Assembly (NCBI RefSeq): GCF_020536995.1
Contig: NC_068359.1
Span: forward strand, 82,319,430-82,383,429
Direction of reading: 5' to 3'
Length of the DNA stretch: 64,000 nucleotides
DNA from: Dreissena polymorpha
Taxonomy: Eukaryota; Mollusca; Bivalvia; Myida; Dreissenidae
Shown here: piece by piece, positions 55,087-64,000 of the stretch
How the letters are laid out: every line of letters begins with the position of its first letter
Position numbering within the stretch: position 1 is the first letter of the stretch
The notes under the pieces: model-generated
What the model was told of the DNA's origin: nothing
What the model saw: only the letters and a program-made list of their open reading frames with translations
The model's database searches: none
Program-made: the position numbers and the translations under genes

Positions 55087-57745
55087 CTGAAATGTAATGT
55101 TCAACCCATTAATGCCTAGTGGACTCTCCCATCCTTCTAAATTGGATAAAGTTATTTCCAAAATTAGGGATGTCTAGTATAATAATTTCTATATTTAGAA
55201 TATTATTTTAAGCAAACAGCGCAGCCTCATGCGGTGTCTTATCTGGGTCTACGTATTTGCCAAGGTTTTTTTTCTAGACGCTATGCATAAATGGGTTAAT
55301 GATTTAAAATACATTTTATATAACCATATCAGACGTCGTTGGTATGCTCATCAATATCTTCATACACAGTATAAAATATTATATGTTTTTTCACCAATCA
55401 CATTTTTAAAAAAGTCAAATGAATCAGTCAATGGCATTTTCATAATCAAAACGACATAACATCAAAAATGACCTTCAACACTTACCTCAGGGTCAGCGTT
55501 ATTGGCCATGTTCAGTGCGTTCTGTATAGCGTCCCTGAGTTTGCGTGTTCCGTCGATTTTGCACTGCATCATTTCCTCGTAGTTACTACATAAAACCTCC
55601 ATCTCCTTCTAGAACAAATAATACACAACGCGATGTTATTTAAGCGACAAAGGTGATCGCATATTGTGTGATGATTTATAAATAGAGAATAATAGGTTAG
55701 TGTTGATTATAGATCAGGTTTATCATGCGAGGCTTAGAAAACAAAAAGCACGAGCCTTGGCGAGTGATTTTTCGTTTTCGTGCCGAGCATGATAAAGCTG
55801 ATCTATAATCAACACTTATCTATTATTCTATTTATCCCACTATGTATTTAGTAAACCTTTTTATTTAAACAAAATTAGTTTAACTGGATAATTTCGCTGG
55901 ATTTATGACGTCATTTTGTCGAAAAAATGACGTCATTTCGTGCCGCGGTTTATAGCAGAAAATTAATCAACGGGGCTTTAATCAACCGAATTCGCTGTAA
56001 AAGTGGCATACATTTTCTTCAAGGACAACACACCATTTTCAATATTGACAAACCTCTTAAGATATCTTACCTTAAGTTTTACTTGATCTTGAGACAACTT
56101 CAGTTCAAATTTTCTATTCGAAAACGGATAAATTTATGCTACAGACGGGTATACCATTTTTATTTTTAGCGATATTTACGCGCTAACAGTATACAGTTTT
56201 AGTATAAAGCGTCTTCAGCACGAAATAGCGAGTGACGTTATGAAGTTTATGAATTTAATAAACTTAGTGAAGTTTCATTAGAGATTAATTAATATTTGTC
56301 CAGGTACTTATCCTCCCCAGTAATGGATTCGAAATCATTGCAAAAACAATTTGTATATGGATTTGTAATTACACATGTATTAGTACAAAATTCGAAATTA
56401 TCATGACACAAATCTGACTTAATGTGCTTACCTTCAAGTCGTCTTCAAGTTTATCCAGATGCTCTACTAAAGACATTTTAAACCTCGCAATTTCGTTAAA
56501 TATCGGCTGCTCTTTTGTTGACAGCGCTACACGATTATCAGCACCGGAAGTGATAATGGCTTGGTTGGCTGATGGTCTACTCTTGTGGCTTGGCACAACA
56601 AGACGTTTGGAGGTATCTTGATGGTGGTTGGGTCTACTGTTAGACCGATCTATCACTGTCAGATCTGCTTTTTCTGGCCTTGTATTGTTTTTAATGTAAG
56701 ATTCGGGCTTAATTGCCCGGTTTGTTTTCTCTAATGTGCTGTTTTCTTCTCTTGTCTGTCCTTGCGATGAAAGCAAATCGGCGTTCACACGTGTAACGCT
56801 TGTCTCGGTGTGATGGGATGCACGACTTATTTCGCATGCGATATGTTTCCGCTCGTTGATGCATGAGACGCAGACTAGATGATGATGGTCTTGGCAGTAG
56901 TAGTCCATAGATTCTTCATGATCAGTGCATATTCCATAGGCCGGGTCCAAACTTGTGGAACTTTTCTTGGCAGTTTTGTTTTCTGTGATTGTATTTTGAT
57001 TGATTTGTTTGGCTTCTGCCGATTTTAATGCTGTTTTATCGCTCTGTATCGATCGAGTTTGGTGCACGTTGTGTGATTTCTTTGCTTGATTGTATTTAAT
57101 GTTACCTTCTTCGTCGATAGCAACTATTGTTTCACATAAACGATGATTTTGTATGACGCATGTAGAACACACAGCACAGTTGTGATCTTGACAGTAAAGG
57201 TCTAGCAGTTGTTCATGATCCCCACATGTCCCGTACGACGCACGCGGATGTGTTCTTGCTTGTCTGTCTTCTGTATACCCTGAGACCGGCTTATCATTGT
57301 TGCCCATTCGCTCACGACTCTGTATCGGCGAAAGCTTCGGATACTTGTACTGAATACTTCCCGTTTGACCGATGGCAACAACGGTTTCACATATGCGGTG
57401 ACTCCGAATCACACACGTCGAGCACACGGGACGATGGTGGTTCTGGCAGAAAAGATCAAGGAGCTTTCCGGGATGACTCGGACAGAGCTCGTAAGATTTG
57501 CTACCCGTGCGTTTTGGCCGTATTTGCGCGTCGTCTACGTCCATCAGAGCGTGCGTTTTGGTGGCGCGCATTTGTCTGTGACTCTGTGTGCACTTGTAGC
57601 ACAGCGCGTGTTGGCACGTGGAGCACCAGTACAACGCCGGAACTGCCTCGGAGTCTTCGACGCATGGATCGCATTTTCTTTGTGCTGAGACTGACCCAAA
57701 GTGTCTGTCGAATTCTTGAGGGAACGAATCGATTGTCGACGTCAT
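54112..57745 (-). CDS. RING-less TRIM-NHL-like protein with three B-box 2 domains
   Basis: Three exons (57745-56432, 55608-55486, 55086-54112), all joined in phase 0, encode about 803 residues starting at an ATG. B-box 1 spans residues 25-65 (C-x2-C ... C-x2-C ... C-x2-C ... H ... H). Three B-box 2 domains begin near residues 88, 174 and 273 (for example HRPVCSTCVIRSHRICE). Exon 2 is helical, and the last exon forms an NHL-like beta-propeller (blades such as GDIIVADFNNCSVKLFDHTG and GNLYVCSHE). TRIM-NHL proteins use B-boxes for self-assembly and the propeller to bind RNA or protein; with a RING they are E3 ubiquitin ligases. No RING precedes B-box 1 and no RING exon is seen upstream, so ligase activity is unlikely. 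It is a tandem paralog of the next gene. Expressed function is unknown; bivalve TRIM genes are often expanded and linked to immunity. Confidence 0.9.
55486..55608 (-). CDS. TRIM-like gene 1, exon 2: coiled coil
   Basis: 123 nt, acceptor TATTTGTTCTAG and donor CCTGAG/GTAAGT. It encodes 41 residues (KEMEVLCSNYEEMMQCKIDG ...) with hydrophobic heptad-like spacing. It is too short for simple frame scanning but is clearly parallel to exon 2 of the neighbouring paralog. Confidence 0.85.
55687..55830. mobile_element. Foldback MITE in intron 1 of TRIM-like gene 1
   Basis: AATAATAGGTTAGTGTTGAT then TATAGATCAGG, inverted as CTGATCTATAATCAACACTT then ATCTATTATT. The AATTTCGCTGG ... TGACGTCATTT block following it also follows the hairpin at 50.7 kb. 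Confidence 0.7.
56432..57745 (-). CDS. TRIM-like gene 1, exon 1: B-box 1 and triple B-box 2
   Basis: 438 codons from ATG to the donor TTGAAG/GTAAGC. Low-complexity Ser/Lys/Asn-rich linkers of about 50-60 residues separate the B-box 2 copies. The last 30 residues (IARFKMSLVEHLDKLEDDLK) start the coiled coil. Reading past the donor adds only an intronic tail. Confidence 0.9.
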
Positions 57746-57779
57746 ATGTTAACCAGTTTAAATCACTTTACCCTTACTA

Positions 57780-58090
57780 AAATATGATCATGTTTCAATG
57801 TTCATGACTTCTTGACTAATCGTCCAACTGACATTTCTTTTTCTTTTTAAATTCGAATTTAAATTAATTTCCAAAAATATATCATTTTTATAAGTTCTTA
57901 TTGATATGAATTCCAATAACAAAGCAGTTGTAGAAATACATACTGTACAAGTACAGCTTTTATTCAGATATTCTGTCGTTTTCTGTTTACGGTCTGATCC
58001 TTTAGCGTTAAATATCTCACAAATTGGCAGAATGGGTTTAATGAACTGTATCTGAAAGCAAGACATTTGATACAAGTTTGTTCAAAATGT
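57780..58090. other. 5' flank of TRIM-like gene 1
   Basis: AT-rich. No RING-encoding exon is visible. Confidence 0.4.
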
Positions 58091-58096
58091 AGTATA

Positions 58097-58306
58097 GCCC
58101 TTTGCATGCCGGGAAATTTGTCTTCTGCTAAAATGTCGTCTGCAGAATTTCTAAAATTAGAATTTTCTTCAATTTTTTTTTCAAAGAATACTATCAGAAT
58201 AGCAAACAGTTTGGATCCTGATGAGACGCCACGTTCTGTGGCGTCTCATCTGGATCCAAACTGTTTGCAAAGGCCTTCAAAATTCGGTTCCCGCACTGAA
58301 AGAGCT
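58097..58306 (+). mobile_element. piggyBac-type MITE with a strong hairpin (copy 1)
   Basis: CCCTTTGCATGCCGGGAAAT starts it and GGTTCCCGCACTGAAAGAG ends it. The hairpin at 58202-58268 pairs 30 of 31 bases around a 5-base loop. Lacks clear TTAA at both ends, unlike the second copy. Confidence 0.75.
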
Positions 58307-58659
58307 AGTACCTCTTTCCTCATTATTATGCAAGCCATTGTTATATACGTGTGTTCTATTAAAATCGTGCAGCCATTTATCAAATGAAATATTTTAATGA
58401 ATTACACTGATATTGTCTTGTTAGTTAAACGTTTAACATTAAGCATTGCAAAAGGAACACACAAGAGAGCAATGTAAAAGATCGTTGTTTTCATTTAACA
58501 ACATAAAAGTGAAGAATAAAATCAAGTTTGCCAGTTTATTGTGTAAAATCCAGTTGCTAGAAAAGAAACGACATATGTATTAACAGCCCATAAACCTTCA
58601 AAATCGACGAAGATTTCATACAATATTTCGAAAAATGCAGTTAATATATACAACAGCAG

Positions 58660-58935
58660 TGTTCCTTATCGTAATAGCCAAAAGTTCGACGCTAGATGTG
58701 GTCTGGTAAAATAGATTCAACAAGATACAAAATACCTTTTTTGTTCTTTTTCTGCGGGACAATATATTTAATACATGTTCATTATTCAAGTGGGTGTTTG
58801 TGTGTCGAATGAATAAATATCGTTGTGGGAAATTAAAATATAATATATTGCTCCACAAAAAAATAACAAACGAGTAGTTTGTATCTCGTTAAATTTATGT
58901 TACCATACCACATTTAGTGTTGAAAATTTGGCTAT
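58660..58935. repeat. Dispersed repeat shared with 42.7 kb
   Basis: TTCGACGCTAGATGTGGTC, TAAAATAGATTCAACAAGAT and GCGGGACAATATATTTAA match 42.72-42.81 kb. The segment is followed by an inverted partial copy (ACCATACCACATTTAGTGTT). Confidence 0.6.
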
Positions 58936-59111
58936 TGCTACTAGGGACACTAATTTGCGATAAATAATTTTATGTTATAAAATATTTTGCGAAATATTCG
59001 TTGATTTGTAGTATTTATACTCTCTTTAAAAACTATGTCACGCCCTATATGCACAAGACAGCATCACTTCCTCAAGTCACGAATCTCTCTGTGCAATAAT
59101 AAATACTTGAA

Positions 59112-59495
59112 CCTCGCTCAGGGAAAACGGGGTTTAATACATGTGCGTAAATATGACGAAGTTCATGCAAAACGCTAAACTGAAATTGAATCAATAACTG
59201 TAATGCATTTTGGATGTTCAGGATTCTCCAGTGTCGACTTTGGCAAGCGCCTGAGCTTACACGTGAGTCTCACCCAGGGAAAACAACATTTATCGAATGT
59301 GCGTAAAGTGCCGTCCCAGATTAGCCTGTGCAGTCCGCACAGAACAGGATTTTCGCTGAAAAGAGACTTATTTAAACGAAAGATACTATACCAGCGGAAA
59401 GTGCTGTCTGTGATTGACCTGTAAGGACTTTCCATGCTAAACACTGATGATTTTAATGAACATGCATTAAACCCTGTTTTCCCAGAGCTACGCTC
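59112..59495. mobile_element. Dreissenid-type palindromic MITE, compound (copy 3)
   Basis: An outer left end CTCGCTCAGGGAAAACGGGG is followed by a second left end CTCACCCAGGGAAAACAACA at 59270, then CCCAGATTAGCCTGTGCAGT, CCAGCGGAAAGTGCTGTCTG and the shared right end CATTAAACCCTGTTTTCCCA. It looks like one copy inserted in or fused with another. A 143-codon frame here is an artefact. Confidence 0.7.
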
Positions 59496-59517
59496 ATTTG
59501 TTATAGTTTTGATACTT

Positions 59518-59730
59518 TTAACGCTTTGCATGCTGGGAAATTTGTCATCTGCTAAAATGTCGTCTGCAGAATTTCTAAAACAAGCATTTTCTTCAATTTT
59601 TTTCAAAGAATACTATCAGAATAGCAAACAGTTTGGATCCTGATGAGACGCCACGTTCTGTGGCGTCTCATCTGGATCCAAACTGTTTGCAAAGGCTTTT
59701 AAAATTCGGTTCCCGCACTGAAAGGGTTAA
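59518..59730 (+). mobile_element. piggyBac-type MITE with a strong hairpin (copy 2)
   Basis: TTAACGCTTTGCATGCTGGG at the left and GCACTGAAAGGGTTAA at the right give TTAA borders and inverted ends. The internal hairpin (59624-59690) is identical in form to the first copy. TTAA borders plus ends of the CCCTTT type suggest mobilisation by a piggyBac transposase. Confidence 0.8.
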
Positions 59731-59734
59731 ACAG

Positions 59735-60610
59735 TGCTTGATTTTATATGCGAAGGAAATATAACCCGTAAAGGTGAAACAAAAAGCAAGATTGTTTGAC
59801 CTTTAAATTCCATATATAGTCTCCACAGTTCGTGTCTGCGGACTAAACTAAGAATAAAATCCCTGATGCATGTCATAGTTGGTGAAATCACGTCGATGAT
59901 GTTATATACATGTACTTCTTAACCGCTCAGCAAAGTAATATGGAGATACGTATACTTTACCAAGTTTAAAGGAAGAAAACAAAGTACGTTTTATCTTTTT
60001 TATTTCACTACATGTATTGATACGAAATATGAGAACGAATGCGCACACTCCAACATATATTTAAAGTATATTACTAAAAAAACTCTTTACACAAATAATG
60101 ATAGTTGCAATCGCTTGCTAAAATGGTACAGGAAAACAATTTTTTCAAGATCAGGCACTTATAATCTTAGCAAATGGTGCTGCATGTTTATTACGTTTGT
60201 TACAAAAGAACAATACATGTACCTGCTACAGACTGTGCTGATTATTGTCCGAATTAGACCTGATATACATGTTTGACAAATAAGATACATGATTTTAAGA
60301 AAGGAAAGCACGCGCACTCAATGTTATTTTTTGAAATGTTTAAACAATTATACATTCGTTGAATGATCTAAATGGATACATACTTAACGTTTTTTGGATG
60401 ATTTAATGCTTTCAACACTGCATACATTTGTGTATACATGTATTAACAAGTTTTTAATTATTAAAAACTACAGCAACATCCATATGCTATACGATGTAAC
60501 AAACATGTAGCATTTTAGTTGAGAATATTATTTAAAGGTGCGATGTCAATGGAAATCTCTACATGTCGAAAGTTATCAGTATCTTTCACGCGCATGCAAC
60601 ACCATTTATA
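59735..60610. other. Intergenic, no gene seen
   Basis: AT-rich 3' flank of the second TRIM gene. No coding pattern. Confidence 0.4.
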
Positions 60611-60614
60611 CACA

Positions 60615-61580
60615 TTAAATGAGATTGTATATGTGAACAATTTCTCCAAGACCTACAACCACCATTTTGTTTCCCATCGGCTCGATGGCGACATCTTGCG
60701 GTGAGATCGGGACTAAGATAGACTTGATCAGCGTTCCGTCTGGAGCGATCTGCAGGACCTGACCCGAGTCGTGTGAGCAGACGTAAATGTTTCCTTGACA
60801 ATCGATCGCCATTCCGCGCAGGTCCGTTTTTCTGTACGTGTTCCGAAAAATTTGTTTCCCTGCGCCATTAAAACAAGTGATGGCGTCCCTATCGGACATG
60901 TACATGAAATTCTTAACCGGATCGTAGGCCACGCCACCTAGGCCCTTGTAATCGCGCTTCCGGGTGATCGTTTTCTCGATCCTTCCGTTGCGCTCAAAAA
61001 TCGACAAGCTTCTGCAGGCCTTTGAGTAACATATCCCCATCAGCTTACTCCGGAAGTTGCATATCCGGTAGGCTTTGAAAGAGGTGTGCAGCTCTCGTAG
61101 GTGCGACAGGAACTTCCCCTCGATGGACATCAGCTTGATGAGACCTTCTTCCGGTAGCGCAATTGCGGCAATCTTGTCCGGAAACAGACAGACGCCACGT
61201 GGTGGTGAGTTTAGCTTCGCCTGTGACCGGAACATGCCGTACTGGTCGAACAACTTCACGCTGCAATTGTTGAAATCTGACAAAATGATGTCGCCTGCTT
61301 CCCCTATGTCAACGGAGTTGAAAATACAACCATTGCGGTCGCCCTTGATTTTGCCGTTCAAGACGCCATTTTTCTGCGCTGAGCAGTTGCGGAACGGTTT
61401 GGTTATCTCCCTTTTCTCCGAAATCTCCACGTAGCCGATTCTGTCAAGCATCTTGGCCATTCGTACTAGATTTTCATCGGCGGTAAAGACCAAATCGACT
61501 TCTTTGTAATCAACCCGCTCTTCGTCAGCCATTTGTTCATACTTTTCACACTCATCTCTCAAGGTTTGATTTGCAATAAC
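60615..61580 (-). CDS. TRIM-like gene 2, last exon: NHL-like propeller
   Basis: After the acceptor AGTCCTCTTTCAG, 321 codons to the stop. It starts VIANQTLRDECEKYEQMADE, then blades such as GDIILSDFNNCSVKLFDQYG, KNFMYMSDRDAITCFNGAG and GNIYVCSHDSG. Highly parallel to the paralog's last exon. Confidence 0.92.
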   Translation of the reverse strand, partial: VIANQTLRDECEKYEQMADEERVDYKEVDLVFTADENLVRMAKMLDRIGYVEISEKREITKPFRNCSAQKNGVLNGKIKGDRNGCIFNSVDIGEAGDIILSDFNNCSVKLFDQYGMFRSQAKLNSPPRGVCLFPDKIAAIALPEEGLIKLMSIEGKFLSHLRELHTSFKAYRICNFRSKLMGICYSKACRSLSIFERNGRIEKTITRKRDYKGLGGVAYDPVKNFMYMSDRDAITCFNGAGKQIFRNTYRKTDLRGMAIDCQGNIYVCSHDSGQVLQIAPDGTLIKSILVPISPQDVAIEPMGNKMVVVGLGEIVHIYNLI

Positions 61581-64000
61581 CTGAAAGAGGACTTTGGATT
61601 GAAAGCTTAGTTCTTGAACCTATTCTCATACTAAAAAATATTGATCCTCTACAACAGTTGAAGCGATTGCCTGCTTGCACCGTATAATCTAAGTACGGTA
61701 ATTATGACATTGATAATTATAACAGGTAGCCATTTATGCATCATCACCGTCATCATCAGCATCATCGTCATCATCATCACCGTCATCGTCGTCGTCATCA
61801 TCATTACCATCATTACCATCATCATCACCATCATCATCATCATCATCATTACCATCATCACCATCATCATCACCATCATCATCACCATCATCATCTTCAT
61901 CATCACCATTAATAACAATAATAATAATAATATTAATAATTATAATAATAATAAAAATAATATGATCATCATCATCATCACCATCACCATCAATAACAAT
62001 AATAATTATATTAATATTAATAATTATAATAATAATAACAATAATAACATCATCATCATCATCATCATCGCTGTTCGCAGCTTACCTGTTGATAGTCAGT
62101 TCCTGTGTCTGCCCCGTCCGTCATGACGCTAAGTGCGCTCTGTATGGAGTCCCTCAGTCCCCGACTGCGGTCGACCTTGCCCTGAAGGATGTCTTCATAG
62201 TCACGGCATACGGCGTCCACTTCGTCCTGTCGGGGCGAGGATTGGAGATATTATTGGAAAGTGTTATTGTTATATGGGAATTAGTGAATTTGAGAAACAT
62301 AAACATCATCAAGGTTTTCATTCGTTATCGTGGTCTAATATCACCCTTTTATGATGCCGTCATAGTACCGGCAACGGCGTCAACTTTCCCCATGTGTTGC
62401 CGTGGAGGATGGAAATTTGATGTTTTCCTATGCAGTACTTGTCTTGGGTCGTGTGCCATAAACGGCCAGCGTAGCTATAGATCAGCCTGCGCTGGTCAGG
62501 AGCCACTCTGTCTGCTATAAAATCAGGCAAAGTTTCTTGGCCCCATTGGCGGACATTGCAACTCCAGATCAGATTTCGCATATATGGCATAAGACCCATT
62601 TTCGTATGACGCGGAACAGTATCAAATCACGTTTCTATCATTATTTGTCGGCAAACTCAGCAGTTGCCTATCTAATGTGTGGTTACTTAGCGACTCAACC
62701 TTAAACCTCATGGTTTAATTTGTACGCTGCAGAACTCCAAATTGTTGTTTATCGAAAACGATTTTTAATGAATGTTTTGGCAAAGACTCGTAGAAGGGTG
62801 TGAGTGACAAAGATGTAGACAAATAGGTTTTTCGTCCATAAGGTGCTTTCAAAACGAAACGTTCATGTGAACGTTTTTATTCAATGATTTGCTCTAAGGT
62901 ATAAAACCGCTTATCCTCCTATCTAATGCACATTTCTTTACAATTTCTTGTTACAATATGTCCCTTTTTTCCAAAGCGGGTTTAAAAAGTTTTCTTCCAA
63001 AAACAGTGACATAATAACACTCACAAGTTCCAGCAAGGCGTTCCGATGTCATTGTAAACCTTTTTATGATTTTGAAATAGCAATAACATATGATATCAAA
63101 ACGTCAGTGGTTTCCTTTGTTTCACTTCAAGTTAATTAGTAAATCGGTGTAGAACTACTCGTAATAAGAATTGTTAATTAGTCGATGAAATAACATGCAC
63201 ACATCAAACTTTTTATTATCAAAGAATATAATTATAATAACAAGAATACACGCACCTTTATTTTATCCTCCAGCTCGTCCAAAAGTTGTATAACTGACAT
63301 CTTTAGTTTTGAAACCTCGTCTAATATGGTCTCCTTCCGAGTGATAAGCCTGGACCGGGCGCCTTCTTTCGTCGCCAAGACGGTTTCAACAATTTCTATC
63401 GCGTGTTTCAGTCGCTGCGCCAGCGTCCTGTTAGTTTTCTTGGTCCGAATGTTGCGCGCGGCGCGATCTATCGCCAGAATGGTGTCGCAGCGTCGATGGT
63501 TTAAGGCGACACACGTTGCGCACACCGGATACTGGTGATCCTGGCAGAAGAGATCAAGCAGCTTCCCTCGGTGATCCGGGCAGATCTCGTGCGATTGGAT
63601 CATGCGCGTCGGGCGCTCCCGAGCGTCATCAATGTCCATAAGCGCGTGAGTTTTCGTTATCCGCATCCCCCTGTGGCTCTTTGTGCACATGTCGCATAGC
63701 GCTTCTCGGCACGTGGGGCACCAGTAAAGCGCCGCAACAATGTCCGAGTTTTCGTGACACGGATCGCACTTCCGGTCTGCGCGAATCTGAAGCGCCATCG
63801 TCGCACGTTCGCCTCGGTCTGTTGGCGATGGCAGCGATGCAATTGAAGACCTGTTGGACCGCGGTCCGTTAACAGAAGTCCGTGACGTCATGTCCCCTTC
63901 ACCGGAAGTCTTCGGTACGGCGTTTAGTTCCCGGCAGATTGGGCACGGAAAGAAGCGGTTCTTCGCGCCGGGGAGCTTCGCGATGTAAACGTTCAAGCAG
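60615..64000 (-). CDS. RING/B-box/NHL TRIM-like protein, 5' end beyond the window
   Basis: Exons at 64000-63256 (cut by the window edge), 62226-62086 and 61580-60615 join in phase 0. The visible part starts inside a RING finger (CLNVYIAKLPGAKNRFFPCP then ICRELN). It continues with B-box 1 (CDPCHEN ... CPTCREALCDMCTKSHRG), one B-box 2 (CPDHRGKLLDLFCQDHQYPV ... C-x2-C ... H), a coiled coil and an NHL-like propeller ending VVVGLGEIVHIYNLI. This is the classic TRIM layout, so a RING-dependent E3 ubiquitin ligase role is likely. Its propeller is roughly 60 percent identical to that of the gene at 54-57.7 kb, but codons are visibly more GC-rich. No stop or frameshift is seen in any exon. Confidence 0.92.
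61735..62075. repeat. ATC/CAT and AAT microsatellites in a TRIM intron
   Basis: Blocks of (CAT)n with CGT and ACC variants alternate with (AAT)n between the coiled-coil and propeller exons, ending 11 bases before the exon's splice donor. Frames encoding Met/Val or Ile/Asn runs are artefacts. Confidence 0.9.
62086..62226 (-). CDS. TRIM-like gene 2, exon: coiled coil
   Basis: 141 nt (47 codons) between the acceptor CGCCCCGACAG and the donor CAACAG/GTAAGC. Product DEVDAVCRDYEDILQGKVDR ... RDSIQSALSVMTDGAD, parallel to exon 2 of the paralog (RDAIQNALNMANNADPE). Confidence 0.88.
62345..62400 (-). pseudogene. Remnant duplicate of the TRIM coiled-coil exon
   Basis: On the complement, AAAGTTGACGCCGTTGCCGG then TACTATGACGGCATC parallels GAAGTGGACGCCGTATGCCG then TGACTATGAAGACATC at the start of the functional exon 140 bases away. 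Gaps and an early stop show it is decayed. Confidence 0.5.
62455..62620. mobile_element. Partial MITE of the 42.4 kb family
   Basis: GCCATAAACGGCCAGCGTAG ... CGCTGGTCAGGAGCCACTCT ... CCATTTTCGTATGACGCGG matches one side of the foldback at 42.39-42.59 kb. Confidence 0.6.
62625..63250. other. TRIM-like gene 2 intron, no further content seen
   Basis: AT-rich intronic sequence with no exon or repeat I can name. Confidence 0.4.
63256..64000 (-). CDS. TRIM-like gene 2, first visible exon: RING end, B-boxes
   Basis: Open from the window edge to the donor ATAAAG/GTGCGT. It carries the last two zinc ligands of the RING (CPIC), a Ser-rich linker, B-box 1, a single B-box 2 and the start of the coiled coil (LKMSVIQLLDELEDKIK). 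The true start lies to the right of the window. Confidence 0.92.

Noticed and set aside
59175-59606. 143-codon minus-strand frame between the TRIM genes
   Set aside because: Spans two MITEs and matches no domain.
61649-62126. Met/Val-rich and Ile/Asn-rich frames
   Set aside because: ATC and AAT microsatellite artefacts inside a TRIM intron.

Overview
The window reads as AT-rich nuclear DNA of a bivalve mollusc, most like a dreissenid mussel. The support is intron-bearing animal genes (TRIM-NHL proteins, a PRDM9-type PR/SET gene, a C2H2 finger array), bivalve-type repeats with tandem cores of about 150-180 bp, and short foldback elements whose termini I associate with Dreissena. The genus is recalled from memory, not tested. 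I saw no rRNA, no CRISPR array and no recognisable retroviral or LTR-type element.

Layout. 1-11.8 kb is almost all repeats: a pearl-like tandem array (1-2.2 kb), a 2 kb imperfect palindrome (3-5 kb), GGGTACGAAAAAA minisatellite elements, a roughly 150 bp tandem family and a long AGT microsatellite. 11.8-15 kb holds four minus-strand exons whose reading phases join exactly and encode the SSXRD-like linker, the zinc knuckle and the first half of the PR/SET domain of a PRDM9-like gene. 18.1-20.25 kb is a Mutator-like transposon (MULE) with terminal inverted repeats and an intact 9-bp target duplication. 22.85-23.76 kb is an unrecognised minus-strand exon with internal 26-residue repeats. 24.5-28.5 kb is a nested hAT-like relic. 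29.1-31.4 kb is another nested element. 34.9-37.4 kb holds, on the plus strand, the end of a PRDM9-like PR domain fused in frame to about 25 decayed C2H2 fingers. 38-39.2 kb is a second pearl-like array. 39-54 kb is mostly small foldback elements plus a few unplaced candidate exons. 54-64 kb holds two tandem minus-strand TRIM-type genes, the second running off the right edge.

How it fits together. The two PRDM9-like halves point in opposite directions and are complementary: the minus-strand part stops in the middle of the PR domain, and the plus-strand part starts near its end. One inversion could have split a single gene, after which the finger array decayed and kept duplicating. The two TRIM genes are paralogs with the same three-exon, phase-0 layout; one has lost the RING finger and tripled its B-box 2. 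Everything else is mainly transposon-derived.
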